In this document: positions 1 to 12,061 of the stretch, piece by piece
How the letters are laid out: the number at the start of each line of letters is the position of its first letter
Numbering within the stretch: position 1 is the stretch's first letter
Assembly (NCBI RefSeq): GCF_018991925.1
Contig: NW_024756914.1
Location: 4,811,375 to 4,875,374, forward strand
Reading direction: 5' to 3'
From: Homarus americanus
Lineage: Eukaryota > Arthropoda > Malacostraca > Decapoda > Nephropidae
DNA: 64,000 nt
The notes under the pieces: generated by a model
What the model was told of the DNA's origin: nothing
Database searches by the model: none
Seen by the model: the letters and a program-made list of their open reading frames with translations, nothing else
Translations under genes and position numbers: made by a program

Positions 1-520
1 AACCCATTTATTTTTCGTTCGTGGTCATATACCAACACTGTAAGTCTTACACTCGGTATAAATACCTCTGGTGAACTGATGGTCGTCGTGCACCTCACCA
101 TGTTAATCACAAGATGGCGGACACGCGTTTCATACAACTGACTGTATATAAGCGCAACGCTCCCAAACTAGGGGCACGTGAGGCCATGTGAAAAACTTAT
201 ATATTAACATTGTTCTTTCTTTATTGGGAAATATTCAATAAAATTATGTAACATTAATTTTTTTCTACGTATACTGGTATTTCAATCTCCCCCATATGCA
301 CGAGATCCATGGACAAAATAGTTTCGAGTTGATTATATATATTTAAAAAATGGGGGTTAATAAAAGGCAAAGGGGGTCATTTAAAAAAAGTTTAGGAACC
401 ATTTTTAACTAAACAATCAATAATTAAGAATTGTGAGATATAATCGCTTGTCCTCATTTATTTACTGAAAACAAATTTACCGCACAAATAGCATCTAAGC
501 GTTATACACATGCCAAACCA

Positions 521-660
521 ATTATAAAAGAGTATAATGATTTTCGTGAATAATTATTAATTTACATAGGCATTTTCGTAGGTGTTGGCTAATGAAACAG
601 AGGCTTGGCCCGGCGCATCCCGCTTCTACCTTGTCTGCGGGCTAGGGCTTCCCCGTGTGG
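521..660 (+). promoter_or_regulatory. Possible promoter and 5' end of the snoRNA host gene
   Basis: A TATA-like TATAAAAG lies at about 523-530. A locally GC-rich stretch begins near 605 and contains a pyrimidine tract CTTCCCC at 648-654, which would suit a TCT initiator and 5'-TOP start. The two signals do not have standard 30-base spacing, so at most one is used. The first donor at 776 is the firmest anchor. Confidence 0.3.
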
Positions 661-1285
661 CTCTGCTCTACCTCCGTCCACTCAACCAGCATCCGTAGGC
701 GGGGCAGCACGTGCCGATAAAATGGACTTCAAACCAACTCATTGTGACGTGGCCATTCCAGGTTCTAGACTAGGGGTAAGTAAAACCTTGTGATCGAATT
801 TCCTGACCTGATATTAAGACATTTATTTGGTACCAACGGCTGGTGGTTAATTATAGGTTAATAGTGACATTTTTCTAGTACAACCGGTTTGTTAGCGGTG
901 CAGTGTTTGACGGCATCTTGAGCCCAGCAATGTTTGTTTGGTTAAACAATTTCCAAAAGTAAACAAGTTAAATATGCTGTATAAAGGTCATACAAGGAGA
1001 TTTTTAGTATGCAGCAAGGTGAACATGTCGCCACGTGGCCAGGTTCACGTGGGTAGCTCCACTGATGTGCCGCGCCCATATTTTCCTTTCACTGATGATT
1101 CTAGAATAGGTTGTGTCTGTGGATGTATTTTTTTGCGGTCGTATAATATGCTTTAGCTAGTGTGCATCAATGCGTTTTCGAATGTAGTATTCCCTGAATT
1201 AATGACGAACTGTTCCAGATGTCGACATCTCTTGAGTTGTCAGGCCGCACCTCGATTATGCGGTTCAGTTCTGGTGCCCTTATTA

Positions 1286-1750
1286 TAGAATGGATATCAA
1301 TTCACTGGAGTCGGTGCAGTGAAGAATGACCAAAGTAATTCCGGGACTTAGAAACCTTCCATATCAAGATAGGTTAAAGAAACTAAACTTGCATTACCTA
1401 GAAAGACGAAGAGTGCGGGGAGATATGATAGAAGTATTTAAGTGGGTGAAAGGAATCAATAAAGGGGATATAGATAAAGTTCTTATAATATCCGAGCAGG
1501 ATAGGACTCGGAGCAACGGATTCAAGTTGGATAAGTTTAGGTTTACGTGGGAGATAGGAAGAAACTGGTTCACAAATAGGGTGGTGGACGAGTGGAACAA
1601 GCTTAGCAACTTTGTAATAAGTGCGGAACTCTGGAAAGTTTCAAAAGGAGGCTAGATAGATTCATGGATGATAGAGAGTGGTAGTAACTCTCGACAGGAG
1701 TGTGACAGGCCAACCGGCCTATTGCAGACTCCTTATTTTCTTATGTTCTT
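1286..1750 (+). mobile_element. CR1-like non-LTR retrotransposon 3' fragment A
   Basis: The frame at 1326-1655 has the C-terminal signature of CR1/L2-type endonuclease-reverse transcriptases: LERRRVRGDMIEVFKW, then a lysine-rich stretch, then FTNRVVDEWNKL. A short 3' tail follows, containing the inverted pair AGGCCAACCGGCCT. The 5' end is truncated, as is usual. Fragments B (1965-2738, minus) and C (57504-58034) are relatives. In intron 1 of the snoRNA host gene. Confidence 0.75.
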
Positions 1751-1964
1751 ACTTAAGAACGAGATAGAATGGTCGTCTGCCTCGTAAAACTCTGCACAAA
1801 TGACAACCGACCTTCACCGCGGCGATTGTGAGACTGGTCAATGAAATACCCAGGTTGATTCCTTTGAAAAAATATCAAATGATGGCCGAAAAAAATTGCG
1901 ACTGGATACTTCAGTCAATATTGCCCATGCGTGATGCGCCGGTGACATAAAAACAAGAAAATGA

Positions 1965-2738
1965 GTGCAATAGGCCGGTTGGCCTGTGCATGGCAGTGTG
2001 GGGTATTGGATGTACAATGCAGCATGGTGCTGGGAAGGCAGCATGGTTACAAGCGTGATGTAGAGAGCTGGTTGGTGAGGATGCTCAGAGGAGGACCAGC
2101 TTGTGGGTCGCCATGCTCGCCGGCGGGAGAGAGGACCGCCAGGCAGGAGCGGAGGAGGTGGTGTAGCTTGCTGCGGCTGTAGCTAGAAGAGAGGTCACCA
2201 CGAGGTCAGGTCTTGTATAGCGGAGGTAGGCGTGGCTTAGTAGTTGACCTCCGTCATGTAAGGCGGCGCTGGTTGACCTAGACCACGAGGCATACATTGG
2301 GGAATTTCGGGTCGGCTACTCAGCGACAAGCGTTTGTAGGGGAGAAATCCACTACAGCAGCTCCTGTCGAGAGTTACTACCACTCTCTTATCATCCATGA
2401 ATCTATCCAGTCTCCTTTTGAAACTTTCCAGCGTTCCAGCACTAACTACACAGTTGTTAAGCTTGTTCCACTCGTCCACCACCCTATTTGTGAACCAGTT
2501 CCTTCCTATCTCCCTCCTAAACCTTAAACTTATCCAACTGTTGCTACGAGTCCTATCCTGCTCGGATATTATAAGAACTTATCTGTATCGCCTTTATCGA
2601 TTCCTTTCACCCTCTTAAATGCTTCTAACATATCTCCCCACTCTTCGTCTTTCTAGGAATGTAAGTTAAGTTTCTTTAACCTATCTTGATATGGAAGGTT
2701 TCTAAGTCCCGGAATCATTTTCGTAATCTACTGCTATT
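1965..2738 (-). mobile_element. CR1-like fragment B, interrupted by a solo LTR
   Basis: Reverse-strand copy of the same family as fragment A. The RT C-terminal segment is readable from about 2715 down to 2361 with frame breaks (MVDEWNKLNNCVVSAGTLE near 2480). The rest of its 3' tail, including the AGGCCGGTTGGCCT signature, is found at 1965-1992, beyond a 360-base LTR insertion. A and B are inverted relative to each other, about 0.6 kb apart. Confidence 0.7.
1997..2356 (+). mobile_element. Solo LTR of a compact retrotransposon
   Basis: Starts TGTGGGGTATTG and ends GTCCACTACA-like (ATCCACTACA). It has clear similarity to the 478-base LTRs at 24388 and 25473, including the shared GGGTCGCCATGCTCGC core and TTTGTAGGGGAGA end. 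Direct repeats GCAG at 1993-1996 and 2357-2360 flank it, giving a 4-base target duplication. It cuts fragment B of the CR1-like element. Shorter than the 24-kb LTRs because of internal deletions. Confidence 0.75.
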
Positions 2739-2739
2739 T

Positions 2740-4161
2740 ATTAGTAATCATAATCTTCATATCAACCATCATCTCTAGGCCCTTGACTCACCCTGTCGTA
2801 TATTGCTTGGAAACTAGGACATTTTATTTCTAATTGGCTATTACTGTTTGTTTATTTTTATGTGAGTACAGTATAATTGGTACTGACCCGTGCTATATTA
2901 TTTTCATGTTTCAGAGTTACCAAGTTAACCTAACCTAACTATTATCGAAAACTTAAAAATTTACCACTATACTTTACAAGAGATCGCGAGATTAATGAGT
3001 AACATTAGGAAAATTTGCAATAGAGAAAAACTTCTTCCATTTCTAAAGAACGTCCCAAAGATCAGGATCGTTTTGTAACCTTGTGAACTTCCATACGACA
3101 CTTGAGATATTCTTGAGCAGTACCATTAATGTTTTACATATGACCAATTTTTAGCTGTTCTATTCTGTATTTAGAACTGACATGTGTTCTGAGAGGAGCA
3201 TTAATTATATACCTAATTATGTTGCTTTACATAACCTGCATCCAACCCTTAATTCGAAAGACTAATATACTAGGCTGTACCGTGATCATTGAATCAAAGT
3301 TTATTAGATTTTTTAAGTATTTGAGAGAACAATTAAACTTTAGTTATTAGTGATTAATTTTTATCATGGCGGCAGTATGAGGGGGGAGGGTCTGCCCTGG
3401 CTAAAATAAATCTATACCTCTTAAGTTTCCATGCACAACAGAAATATGGTTAGACATGTTTATAGCTACACAATGAGCGACTCGCAGTGAAATGTCAAAT
3501 GCCGCCAGTCGCAGTCAAATATAGTTATTAAGGTTTTGTTGGTTGTGGACGAGAGCGCACTCATGGTAAAGTGGCACAAGTAGGCACTTAGCCAATCACG
3601 GCAAATATCCACTATATTTTTAGGATAACCTCGTTAGTATTGTAACTAACACTCACTTTGTATGAACCCAAGTACTTTGTTAGTCTTGTTTCGAGCAATT
3701 ACGGTTTGTTGTCGTGGTTTAAGATTCATTTTCACCATTCTCCAAGGTTAAGTACAGTAAAACTTCACTTTGCACTCGGTAGTTTAGACGATTTCAAGGC
3801 ACTTTTCTTTCATGCTTCCCTTGCAATTGACGTAAAAATTACTAACCTGACTGAATTGGTCCTACCGTATACGAGTATAAAAGTCAATTGCGAGGGAAAT
3901 GTTAAAGAAGAATTGTTTCGGGATTGTCTGTGATATTGATAGCAAAGATGAAATTTCTAAGATTCCATGGTTGTGTAAAGGTAAAACAGTACCCTAAGTA
4001 CTCAATCATATCTAATACATCTGTGAAGGTGAAGAAATTAGTTACGTAACAAGTTTCTTTTCCTTCCCCGTTGTTTTATGTCTGTTAGAACTCATTAGTG
4101 ACTTAAATTTCCATCACTTATTTGTTGCTGGTTAATGTATGGCTCTTGGCTGTACTGTATA
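2740..4161. other. Rest of host intron 1, no feature recognised
   Basis: AT-rich sequence between the CR1-like fragments and H/ACA copy 1. A 91-codon frame at 3658-3933 is open, but shows no recognisable domain and no splice context, so it is not called. Confidence 0.4.
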
Positions 4162-4284
4162 TACCCACAGTTCCCCCTGCATAAGTTGCTTGTACTTATG
4201 TTGGGCTAGTTAGGTGGGAAGATAAAGGATCCTGTAAAAACTCACTAAGAATGTCTTTTTGTGGTCCTGTTCAGGGTAACAAGT
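4162..4284 (+). ncRNA. H/ACA box snoRNA, copy 1
   Basis: Two hairpins joined by box H and followed by box ACA. Hairpin 1 has base stem CCCAC/GTGGG and upper stem CATAAGT/ACTTATG. Box H is AGATAA at 4220-4225. Hairpin 2 has base stem CCTG/CAGG (plus a wobble pair) and upper stem CTCAC/GTGG. Box ACA is at 4279-4281, three bases before the predicted 3' end. It lies in host intron 1. It is the most divergent of four copies, but its stems are kept by compensatory changes, which supports function. The 3' pocket (TAAAAA and TCCTGTT) should guide pseudouridylation, but I could not assign a target. Confidence 0.72.
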
Positions 4285-6182
4285 GCTATGTTCTGAAGGG
4301 TGAATGGATCCTTAATCCTGTAAGATGTACCTTTATGTTGAAGTTATTAGTGGCTTCCTGTGGCAAGTTATTTTTTGGGCAGAGGGTTTGAAATATTTTA
4401 AGGATAGTGAAAAGGGAAACTGGTAAAGTTAGACATTTGTGTATTGAGAGTTACTGAATGTACAGTACTCGCTTCTCCTTGGTCTGTATGTTGCATGACA
4501 AATTTTCAGCATTATATTCGAGTGGTCCAACAATGATTTTGGTGAGGGCATCTCCCTAGGTCTAATATACTGTATTATATGGTTTAAAGATTCCTTTGAG
4601 GAACTTTAAAAATTAATTCATTGAGGATTGTATTTAGGTCTATCACCAAAGGAGTCTTTGTCTGGGGGATTAAAAATGCACCTCTGATGGCCTTGGTTAT
4701 CATGTAATCGTAATTACTTATTTTAAACTTAATACCTGCAGTATAAAATGATTAAAAATATCCCTGAAATTGGTAGCATTATACAGTACTGTACGCTTAG
4801 CTGAGGCTACCCCGTATTTTCTAAGCTTTTCAGGATTTATTGTACGGTAGTTGGGATACATTTAAGTACTGTATTAATGTTTTAAAAATTTCTTTTAATA
4901 GGTTGGGATGCTGTACCAGAAGATAATTGATATTGCACAAGTGGATGAGTTTTGTTTCTGGTAAGTGTTAAATTCTCAGTACCTAGAAAATGTCCATATT
5001 TATTCTGTATGTATTTCATAAGTTAGTCTTGATGGGTTATTTTTACGTTAATACAGTGTAGTACAATAGTTACTTTATAATGTCTTAAAGGAAGTGGAAG
5101 TATTGCATAGGCAGGCCACAGCTGCCTCTGACCAGTTTGACACACCTCTACAGTCTGGCGCCTCAATAGGCCTGTGCACAAACTGCTTGACTTGAGGTGA
5201 AGGGACGTTCAGTGACCCCAGTGGTCCAGTCTATCAGCTTGGTGGCATCTGGGTTTGTTAGGTGTTCTCCTTGGCCTGATAGTTGTCACCACAGGTCTCA
5301 TCTCCCTACCCCCTCAACTCCAGTATCCTGTCCACTGCCTCTCTCCTCATCCTCCACCTCACTGCACAGCATGGCCTGCAACCTTCCTCTGGGTGTGCAT
5401 ACCAGGCTGACCTCCTCACAGTGGGCATCACTGTCCAGCACCTGACTTCTCAGCAGCTCCAGGTGGTACAAAATGTGCCTGGCCCCCTCCACCCAGCTGT
5501 GGTTGACTTTGATGTTGTACCAGTTAGACAAGTACACCCCACTATGAACTCCACTATTAGCTTGAGATTCTTCTTGTGCTTCCCTTTCACTCCATGCTTA
5601 GACACCCAGTCTGCACATCCTCAGTGCAGTTGTCAGCCACCTACTATGAGAGACTGGTCCACTTCCAGCAGGGTCAAGTTGTGGGGCAGCTCTCCAGTCC
5701 TGATGGCTTGGGCAATCCTGTAGCCAGAGGACTGGTCTGGGAGAGGTCCTCACAGCCTCTTTTGTACCCAAAATGCTCAATTTTCCTGTTGCTATATATC
5801 ACCATTGTACTGAAATGACACTGGAAAATCGTAATTGCAGTTTTATTTAGTACGGTTTGACAATAGGTATCAAGGTTTTTTTTATACTTTCCTCCTTGTA
5901 GTAATGATAGCGAAGCAGAACACGAGCCACACATGGAACCTCTGTATTACGACTGACTCTACTGTTGCAAATGCTATATAAAAGCTGCCACACAATGCTC
6001 ATCAATTGGGACTTGATTATCCCATCCCCTATCTCGTGACTGTAGACATGTGATACCTGACAAGGCAAATGAGTTCAATATGCAATAAAAAAAATATTAG
6101 TGTTATTGTAATGTATTGAAAAAAATAATGGTTTTATTAACTTAAGTGGCCTTTCTTGACCAAGACCTAAACCACAATGCAG

Positions 6183-6312
6183 TACCCACATATCCCCCTG
6201 CTTAAGTTGGTTGTACTTCTGTTGGGCAAGTTTGTTGGGTAGATAAAGGACCCTGTAAAAGCTCACACTAAGAATATATATTTTTTTTGTGATCCTGTCC
6301 AGGGTAACACAG
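6183..6312 (+). ncRNA. H/ACA box snoRNA, copy 2
   Basis: This is the best-formed copy. Hairpin 1 base stem is ACCCA/TGGGT, with an inner AAGT/ACTT helix and a CCC/GGG helix. Box H AGATAA is at 6241-6246. Hairpin 2 base stem is ACCCTG/CAGGGT and upper stem TCACA/TGTGA, with a loop lengthened by an AT/T run. Box ACA is at 6307-6309, three bases from the end. The pocket sequences TAAAAGC and TCCTGTC in hairpin 2 are shared with copy 3. It lies in host intron 2, about 530 bases before exon 3. No rRNA target is assigned. Confidence 0.78.
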
Positions 6313-7025
6313 GTTGTTCAAATAGATTGAATAGTGTTAAGCCTTTAAATATCAGAAAATTTTGAAGAGTAGGAAGTTAGGGGTTTCCTTTATAGGCATA
6401 CTAGGGTACCAGAAATATTTTATGACTGCTAGCAGTGCAAATCTTAGGAACAGTACTACTTTTTGTTACTGTGAACTCCACATCTAATGATATATGTGTA
6501 CAGCCTCGCTAATATATTTTAGAAAAGATTGCAATTTTAATGAATATTACCTGCTAAGTAACCTTTACCGGTAGTGCCGGCATGAGTGTGCCTTGCGGTA
6601 CTTTTCCATTTTTCAACAAGGTTTGCAACTAGATGGTAACATACCGGACTATACAGTACATAAACATTTTGCTAGCAAAGCTTCACATACACTAGTTGTA
6701 GCTTATGTAAAAATATTAAGGTATTATCAATACTGTACCGTTCCTCCCTTCTTTCTCCCCATAAAATGTATTTGCTCTAGCTTTAAATTTTTTTTTACTT
6801 CTACATGTGTATAAAATTAACATTTACTTTATCTTTTCAGTTTCATCAACAAGAACCAGCATGAAGGTTTAAAGAGGTAAATTTATTGACAGTATACTTG
6901 TAGTAAGGTTTTAAGTAAATATTTTATTAGGATTTTAATGAGAATTGCACAAGTTATTTTGGCTGGTCTCATGGACTGATAGTACAGTACTCGAGAATTG
7001 ATAAGTTTCATTGTGTATTGACAAA

Positions 7026-7098
7026 CCAATATGATGACAAATTTCGCCCCTATCGTAACTGTGTTGACGATTTTAATTAGTCTTTCTGAACTGAAACT
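7026..7098 (+). ncRNA. Box C/D snoRNA, 28S guide (U80-like), copy a
   Basis: C box ATGATGA is at 7031-7037. Two overlapping D-box candidates CTGA lie at 7086-7089 and 7091-7094, with a C'-like TTGACGA in between. The stretch 7042-7053 (TTTCGCCCCTAT) complements 28S ATAGGGGCGAAA, and 7076-7086 (ATTAGTCTTTC) complements the adjoining GAAAGACTAAT. Together they cover one continuous conserved 28S segment, the region that vertebrate U80 and U77 from GAS5 are known to target. The 28S sequence is recalled, not aligned. The upstream D box puts the second guide directly against it. Host intron 3, with D box about 60-65 bases before the acceptor of exon 4. Confidence 0.82.
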
Positions 7099-7239
7099 AA
7101 AAATGGTGATGATTTTATGAATGTTAAAAATTAAAGTGAAACTGTTTTTTCCAGTTACCAGTGGTCACCATGAAGATATTGGAGGCAAGTATTGTAGGTG
7201 TTCTTTTTAATTAGTTAGTCATTATAATTAACCTCTAAT

Positions 7240-8270
<1,031 letters not shown>

Positions 8271-8634
8271 AAATAACACTGCATATCATTGAATGGCTCT
8301 CCCCAACACCATTTCTACTGCAGGGCATAATTTATTGTATTAAAATGTGATGCATCAGCAGCTCCATTTTAGTTTGTATCCACTCCATTCACCTTTTTAT
8401 AATTGTCCTCGGATAAATATTGGCTAACCGTTTGCATCATTTTGGAGAAATATGAATCTTGAGACCAACCTGAATAACAGTAAAACTTTTGTGGCTTGTA
8501 TTCATTTAATTATATCTGATAAATAGAAATACCAGTACAGGTATTGTAATGTGGATTTTATATAATTTTTGTTTTATTACAAAGTGGCTTTTCTTGTTAT
8601 GACAAGGACGTAAACCACTTACAGTACCCACATA

Positions 8635-8749
8635 TATCCCCTGCTTAAGTTGGTTGTACTTCTGTTGGGCAAGTATGTTGGGTAGATAAAAGTCCCTGTA
8701 AAAGCTCACACTAAGAATGTTTTTTGTGATCCTGTCCAGGGTAACACAG
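8635..8749 (+). ncRNA. H/ACA box snoRNA, copy 3
   Basis: Nearly identical to copy 2 over the hairpins. It has base stem ACCCA/TGGGT, box H AGATAA at 8684-8689, base stem CCCTG/CAGGG, upper stem TCACA/TGTGA with a shorter loop, and ACA at 8744-8746. It lies in host intron 4, about 520 bases before exon 5, the same relative place as copy 2 to exon 3. Confidence 0.77.
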
Positions 8750-9061
8750 GTTGTGTTTATGAAGATAATAGGCTGTTAACCTCAACATGATTTTGGGTTT
8801 GATTGACCTCATGTGAGCTAAGTTTTAAATTTTCATACCCTAGATTTTTTAATGGAAATAAACGTGGTTTCTGAAAATGTTACAAAATTTTTACATTTGG
8901 TTAACAAACATCTGATTATTTGCACCTTCAACTGCAGGAGGCAGTAAAATAATAATACAGTATTGTACAGTAATTTAAAAAAAAAGTTAAATATGCTTGA
9001 AAATTGCTGGCCACTACTGAGGCACAAACAAATGGGCATCATGCAGCAACTCTGCGCATAT

Positions 9062-9141
9062 CAGTCATTTGTTACTGGTTTATTACCTTTGGTAATTTGA
9101 TTTTCTAATATTTTCACTGGAAAATCACCCGTGATTGACTG
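9062..9141 (+). other. Three-stem fold in host intron 4
   Basis: CAGTCA (9062-9067) pairs with TGACTG (9136-9141) and encloses two perfect hairpins, ATTACC/GGTAAT (9082-9096) and TGATTTT/AAAATCA (9098-9127). It lies between H/ACA copy 3 and exon 5. It lacks C/D or H/ACA boxes, and may be chance or an unrelated structured RNA. Confidence 0.3.
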
Positions 9142-9621
9142 TGGCCCCAAGAAAAAGCTAGTGAAAGTAGAGTGCATGGTGTTAATAAGTCGATGGCGTT
9201 CATAATGTCTTGTACACAGTATAATTGTAGATTTCCCTGTAATGCTCAACACTGTGATCTTTCTTTCAGGCTACCAAGATGTGAAATGTTAGGCTTTAAC
9301 TTGCCTAATTTGCTGCCTCCAGGGTTTTGCCATTCACTGATCTTGAGAGGCTTCATTATTATATTTGTTCAGAAGACTAGTAAATTTAAGTGAATGAAGA
9401 TATATGGAAGATGGAGGACAAGAAGTAAGTAGATGATAATGTGCAGTATAACTTGCTTAAAATTGATTAAGAAGGAAGTGGTTTTGAAATTGGTATCGTA
9501 CACGTTAATTTTGATTTGTGAGGGAACGGCCGTAAAACTAACTAATCGGTGTTTTTACTTGGGAATTATTTTGAATATAGAAAGTAAGAGTTCCCTTGTA
9601 GGTGTGTAGAAGTGTGGTAAT

Positions 9622-9685
9622 GAATTATGATGATACTTAATCCCGAAACTGATGACTGATGTTTAGTTACGGATCTCTGAGGGTT
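9622..9685 (+). ncRNA. Box C/D snoRNA with two guides for 28S
   Basis: C box ATGATGA 9627-9633, D' CTGA 9649-9652, C'-like TGATGT about 9658, D box CTGA 9677-9680. The guide before D, GTTACGGATC (9666-9675), complements 28S GATCCGTAAC. The guide before D', ATCCCGAA (9640-9647), complements the adjoining TTCGGGAT. In the recalled 28S sequence these form one run, GGATCCGTAACTTCGGGAT. Applying the fifth-base rule predicts methylation at the C of GGATC and at the first G of TTCGG. Host intron 5; D box 62 bases before exon 6. I do not match it to a named snoRNA. Confidence 0.78.
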
Positions 9686-10384
9686 ATTTGTGGGGTTTGA
9701 GTTGTTAAAATTTTACAGGCTTCTAATTTTTTTTTTCCCTAGAATTGTTGGTCAGCACCAGAAGGAAGTTGGAGAATGGATGGCCAGGTAACAATGAGAT
9801 TTGTTTTAGTTGCCAATTACGTTGATTTTAGCTTCATACTATATTGTTGATTATTCAGGAACCGAGGCACATGTGAAATGATCACATTGCTTTATTTTCC
9901 TCTTGAATTGATAAGCTGTTTAAGAGCATTTGTAAAAAAAAATGAAAAAAAAATAAATAAATTAAGAGTGAAATAAGAAAAATTCGAGATTAGAATATTT
10001 GAAGTGCCTTGTGTAGGAAAGGACTCCATACCAATGACCCACAATTTGATAAGTTTTCTTGGGTCAATAAGTAAATGAGTTGAAATAATTGCCCTTAAGC
10101 TGGAGTGTCTTCTGGGTGATGAGAAACTTGGGATTTTGGGTTATGAACTGCTTCCATGCCCCAGGGCCACCAAAATTTGTTGCAATCGTAAAAAATTTGC
10201 CTTGAGTTTTTGTGGCAATGGCAAAAAAAAATTATCCATAGGCTGTCAAAATCTCTTGAAGTTTTGAGAATTGAGTAGTCGTTGCTTGTCCTGCTCTTCT
10301 GGTATAGACTACATTTCACACATGGCTTTTGTCAATGTGCAACTGTGACTGGCTCTATTTTGCCAAGTATTTGGAATTTTATGA

Positions 10385-11260
10385 ACATAGGAATGTGTTA
10401 CTGTATAGTGTTCACAACATCTTATTTGGGAAGGGGGTTGGCATGTCTGTATGCCCCATGACAATGCTTAATGGTTATTAAGAATAAGAATATCTACCTA
10501 TAGAACAGACTAAAAAGAGTAGTATTCACACAAGACTTAGATACAGTACTGTATCTTAACCCTAATATTACCTGGACTATGAATCTATTGGGTTTTAGAG
10601 AAGTCAGTGGAAGTACTGTACAGGTACATTGATAATTAATTTGAGTGATTACTTTCTGATGAGGTTTGAGCCTAGGGATGCACCATTTTCAAATTTCTAA
10701 AACCAAAGCAGATGCACCTACATTTGCAATTGAAATCTATTCTTGTTTTGAAATATAGGCACTTGTATATTTCTAAGGAATGTATTTGAAGTACAGCATT
10801 GTACTCCTTCGCTTTGGTAGATTTTAAATTTAGTATCTTAACTTTTGTTGAACTGACTGGAAAGCAGGTCTTGGAAATCTGGCTTGTCCTCGGATAGATT
10901 TTCTTCATCTGTTCATGCTTCGGACCCACCCATGTTCGTACTGTACTAAGATTTAGGACTTACGCGAACTAGTATACCATAAACTTGGCTTTTGATTCTT
11001 GAAACTTAACAGTTGGGTCACCTTTATGAATAGGATAATACTTTGTATTGGTGACTTAGAAATGCATATTTCCACCTGATGTGATCCTTGTAATACTTTT
11101 TCATATAAGGTAGGAATTATAAATGAAATGCTTGTTATTTAAAGTGACAAGCCATCACCATTCTTAGAATGTTTAATGTAACACAACACAGCATAGTATA
11201 CAATAGTTTTTACCGAGAGTGGGTTTGTGGATATGTTTCTGGGGATTTGGTATGGAATCA
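10385..11260 (+). repeat. Duplicated host-gene intron segment, copy 2
   Basis: Partner of 7240-8270, collinear but with many substitutions and indels, so the duplication is old. It leads into H/ACA copy 4 and exon 7, which begins GCTACC like exon 5. Confidence 0.65.
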
Positions 11261-11335
11261 AATAATTGGACATGCTGCATTCTTGATATTTCTAACAGGA
11301 CAATTGTAAGTCTTGTTTATTGACTTGTGCCAGTA

Positions 11336-11463
11336 TACCCACATATCCCCCTTCCTAAGTTGATTGTACTTCTGTTGGGCAAGTTTGTTGGGTAGATAAA
11401 GGACCCTGTAAAAGCTCACACTAAAAAATATATATTTTTGTGATCCTGTCCTGGGTAGCACAG
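11336..11463 (+). ncRNA. H/ACA box snoRNA, copy 4 (probably decayed)
   Basis: Matches copies 2 and 3 across both hairpins, with box H AGATAA at 11394-11399. Two changes hit key parts: the 3' base stem reads CCTGGGT instead of CCAGGGT, losing two pairs, and box ACA reads GCA at the usual place. An ACA two bases further on could stand in. It lies in host intron 6. It is either a pseudo-snoRNA or a copy with weakened processing. Confidence 0.6.
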
Positions 11464-11984
11464 GTTTTGTCCAAAAAGATTGAATAAGCTGTAAAGGTAA
11501 AACTTGGTGTGATTAGCCTATAAGCAAAAAAAAAAATTACCACAGAATCCGCCACCACATGGTGGAATGGTTTTATTGTATATTATGAAAAACGTTTGTA
11601 ATATAAGAAAAAGGCAGAATTCTTGCAATTTGACGAATAATGAATTTGTTTTACTGTGCAGTATATGTATTGCCTCGAATGATCCAGTGATAATGTTTTG
11701 ACATCTGACCGTTTTCTTTCAGGCTACCTAGATGCCAGTAATGTGGATTCTTCAACTTGCTTGCAGAGATCATGTGGAAGGTGGGGGAAGTTAGTATTTG
11801 TCAGTTTGTACAGTGGTAGATTAAATTGTTTTGAATTGCTCAGTTAGTTTAAGGTTAATTTCATTATTAACGAGTAATGGCAAAATTAGGAGGTCCAATT
11901 TTGACTGAATAGGGTGTGATGGTGAAATTAATGGTATAATATTTGGACTGGTAACATGTTGATAAATTGCTTTGTTTCTGTAAA

Positions 11985-12061
11985 CCAATATGATGACAAA
12001 TTTCGCCCCTATCGTAACTACAGTATTTGACGATTGTAATTAGTCTTTCTGAGCTGAAACT
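11985..12061 (+). ncRNA. Box C/D snoRNA, 28S guide (U80-like), copy b
   Basis: Paralogue of the RNA at 7026. C box ATGATGA is at 11990-11996, with CTGA at 12049-12052 and 12054-12057. Guides TTTCGCCCCTAT (12001-12012) and ATTAGTCTTTC (12039-12049) are unchanged, while the sequence between them has drifted by several substitutions and a small insertion. Preservation of exactly the boxes and guides is the pattern expected under selection. Host intron 7, about 60 bases before exon 8. Confidence 0.82.

Larger units (their letters stand above)
722..7173 (+). other. Short spliced ORF across host-gene exons 1-4
   Basis: An ATG at 722 opens a frame that stays open through the proposed exons 722-775, 4902-4960, 6841-6876 and into 7155-7184, stopping at TGA after about 55 codons. 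No family is recognised. A frame of this length is easily found by chance in a spliced noncoding RNA, and an early stop followed by many downstream exon junctions would mark the RNA for nonsense-mediated decay, as known for snoRNA host transcripts. I do not call it a protein gene. Confidence 0.2.

Noticed and set aside
3658..3933. 91-codon open frame in host intron 1
   Set aside because: No domain, no splice context and no codon bias; the length is compatible with chance in this AT-rich DNA.
10100..10170. GTGATGA C-box-like motif near 10109
   Set aside because: No D box within a suitable distance and not close to an acceptor.
11690..11710. GTGATAA and CTGA near exon 7
   Set aside because: The two motifs are only about 20 bases apart and 15 bases from the acceptor, too tight for a C/D snoRNA.
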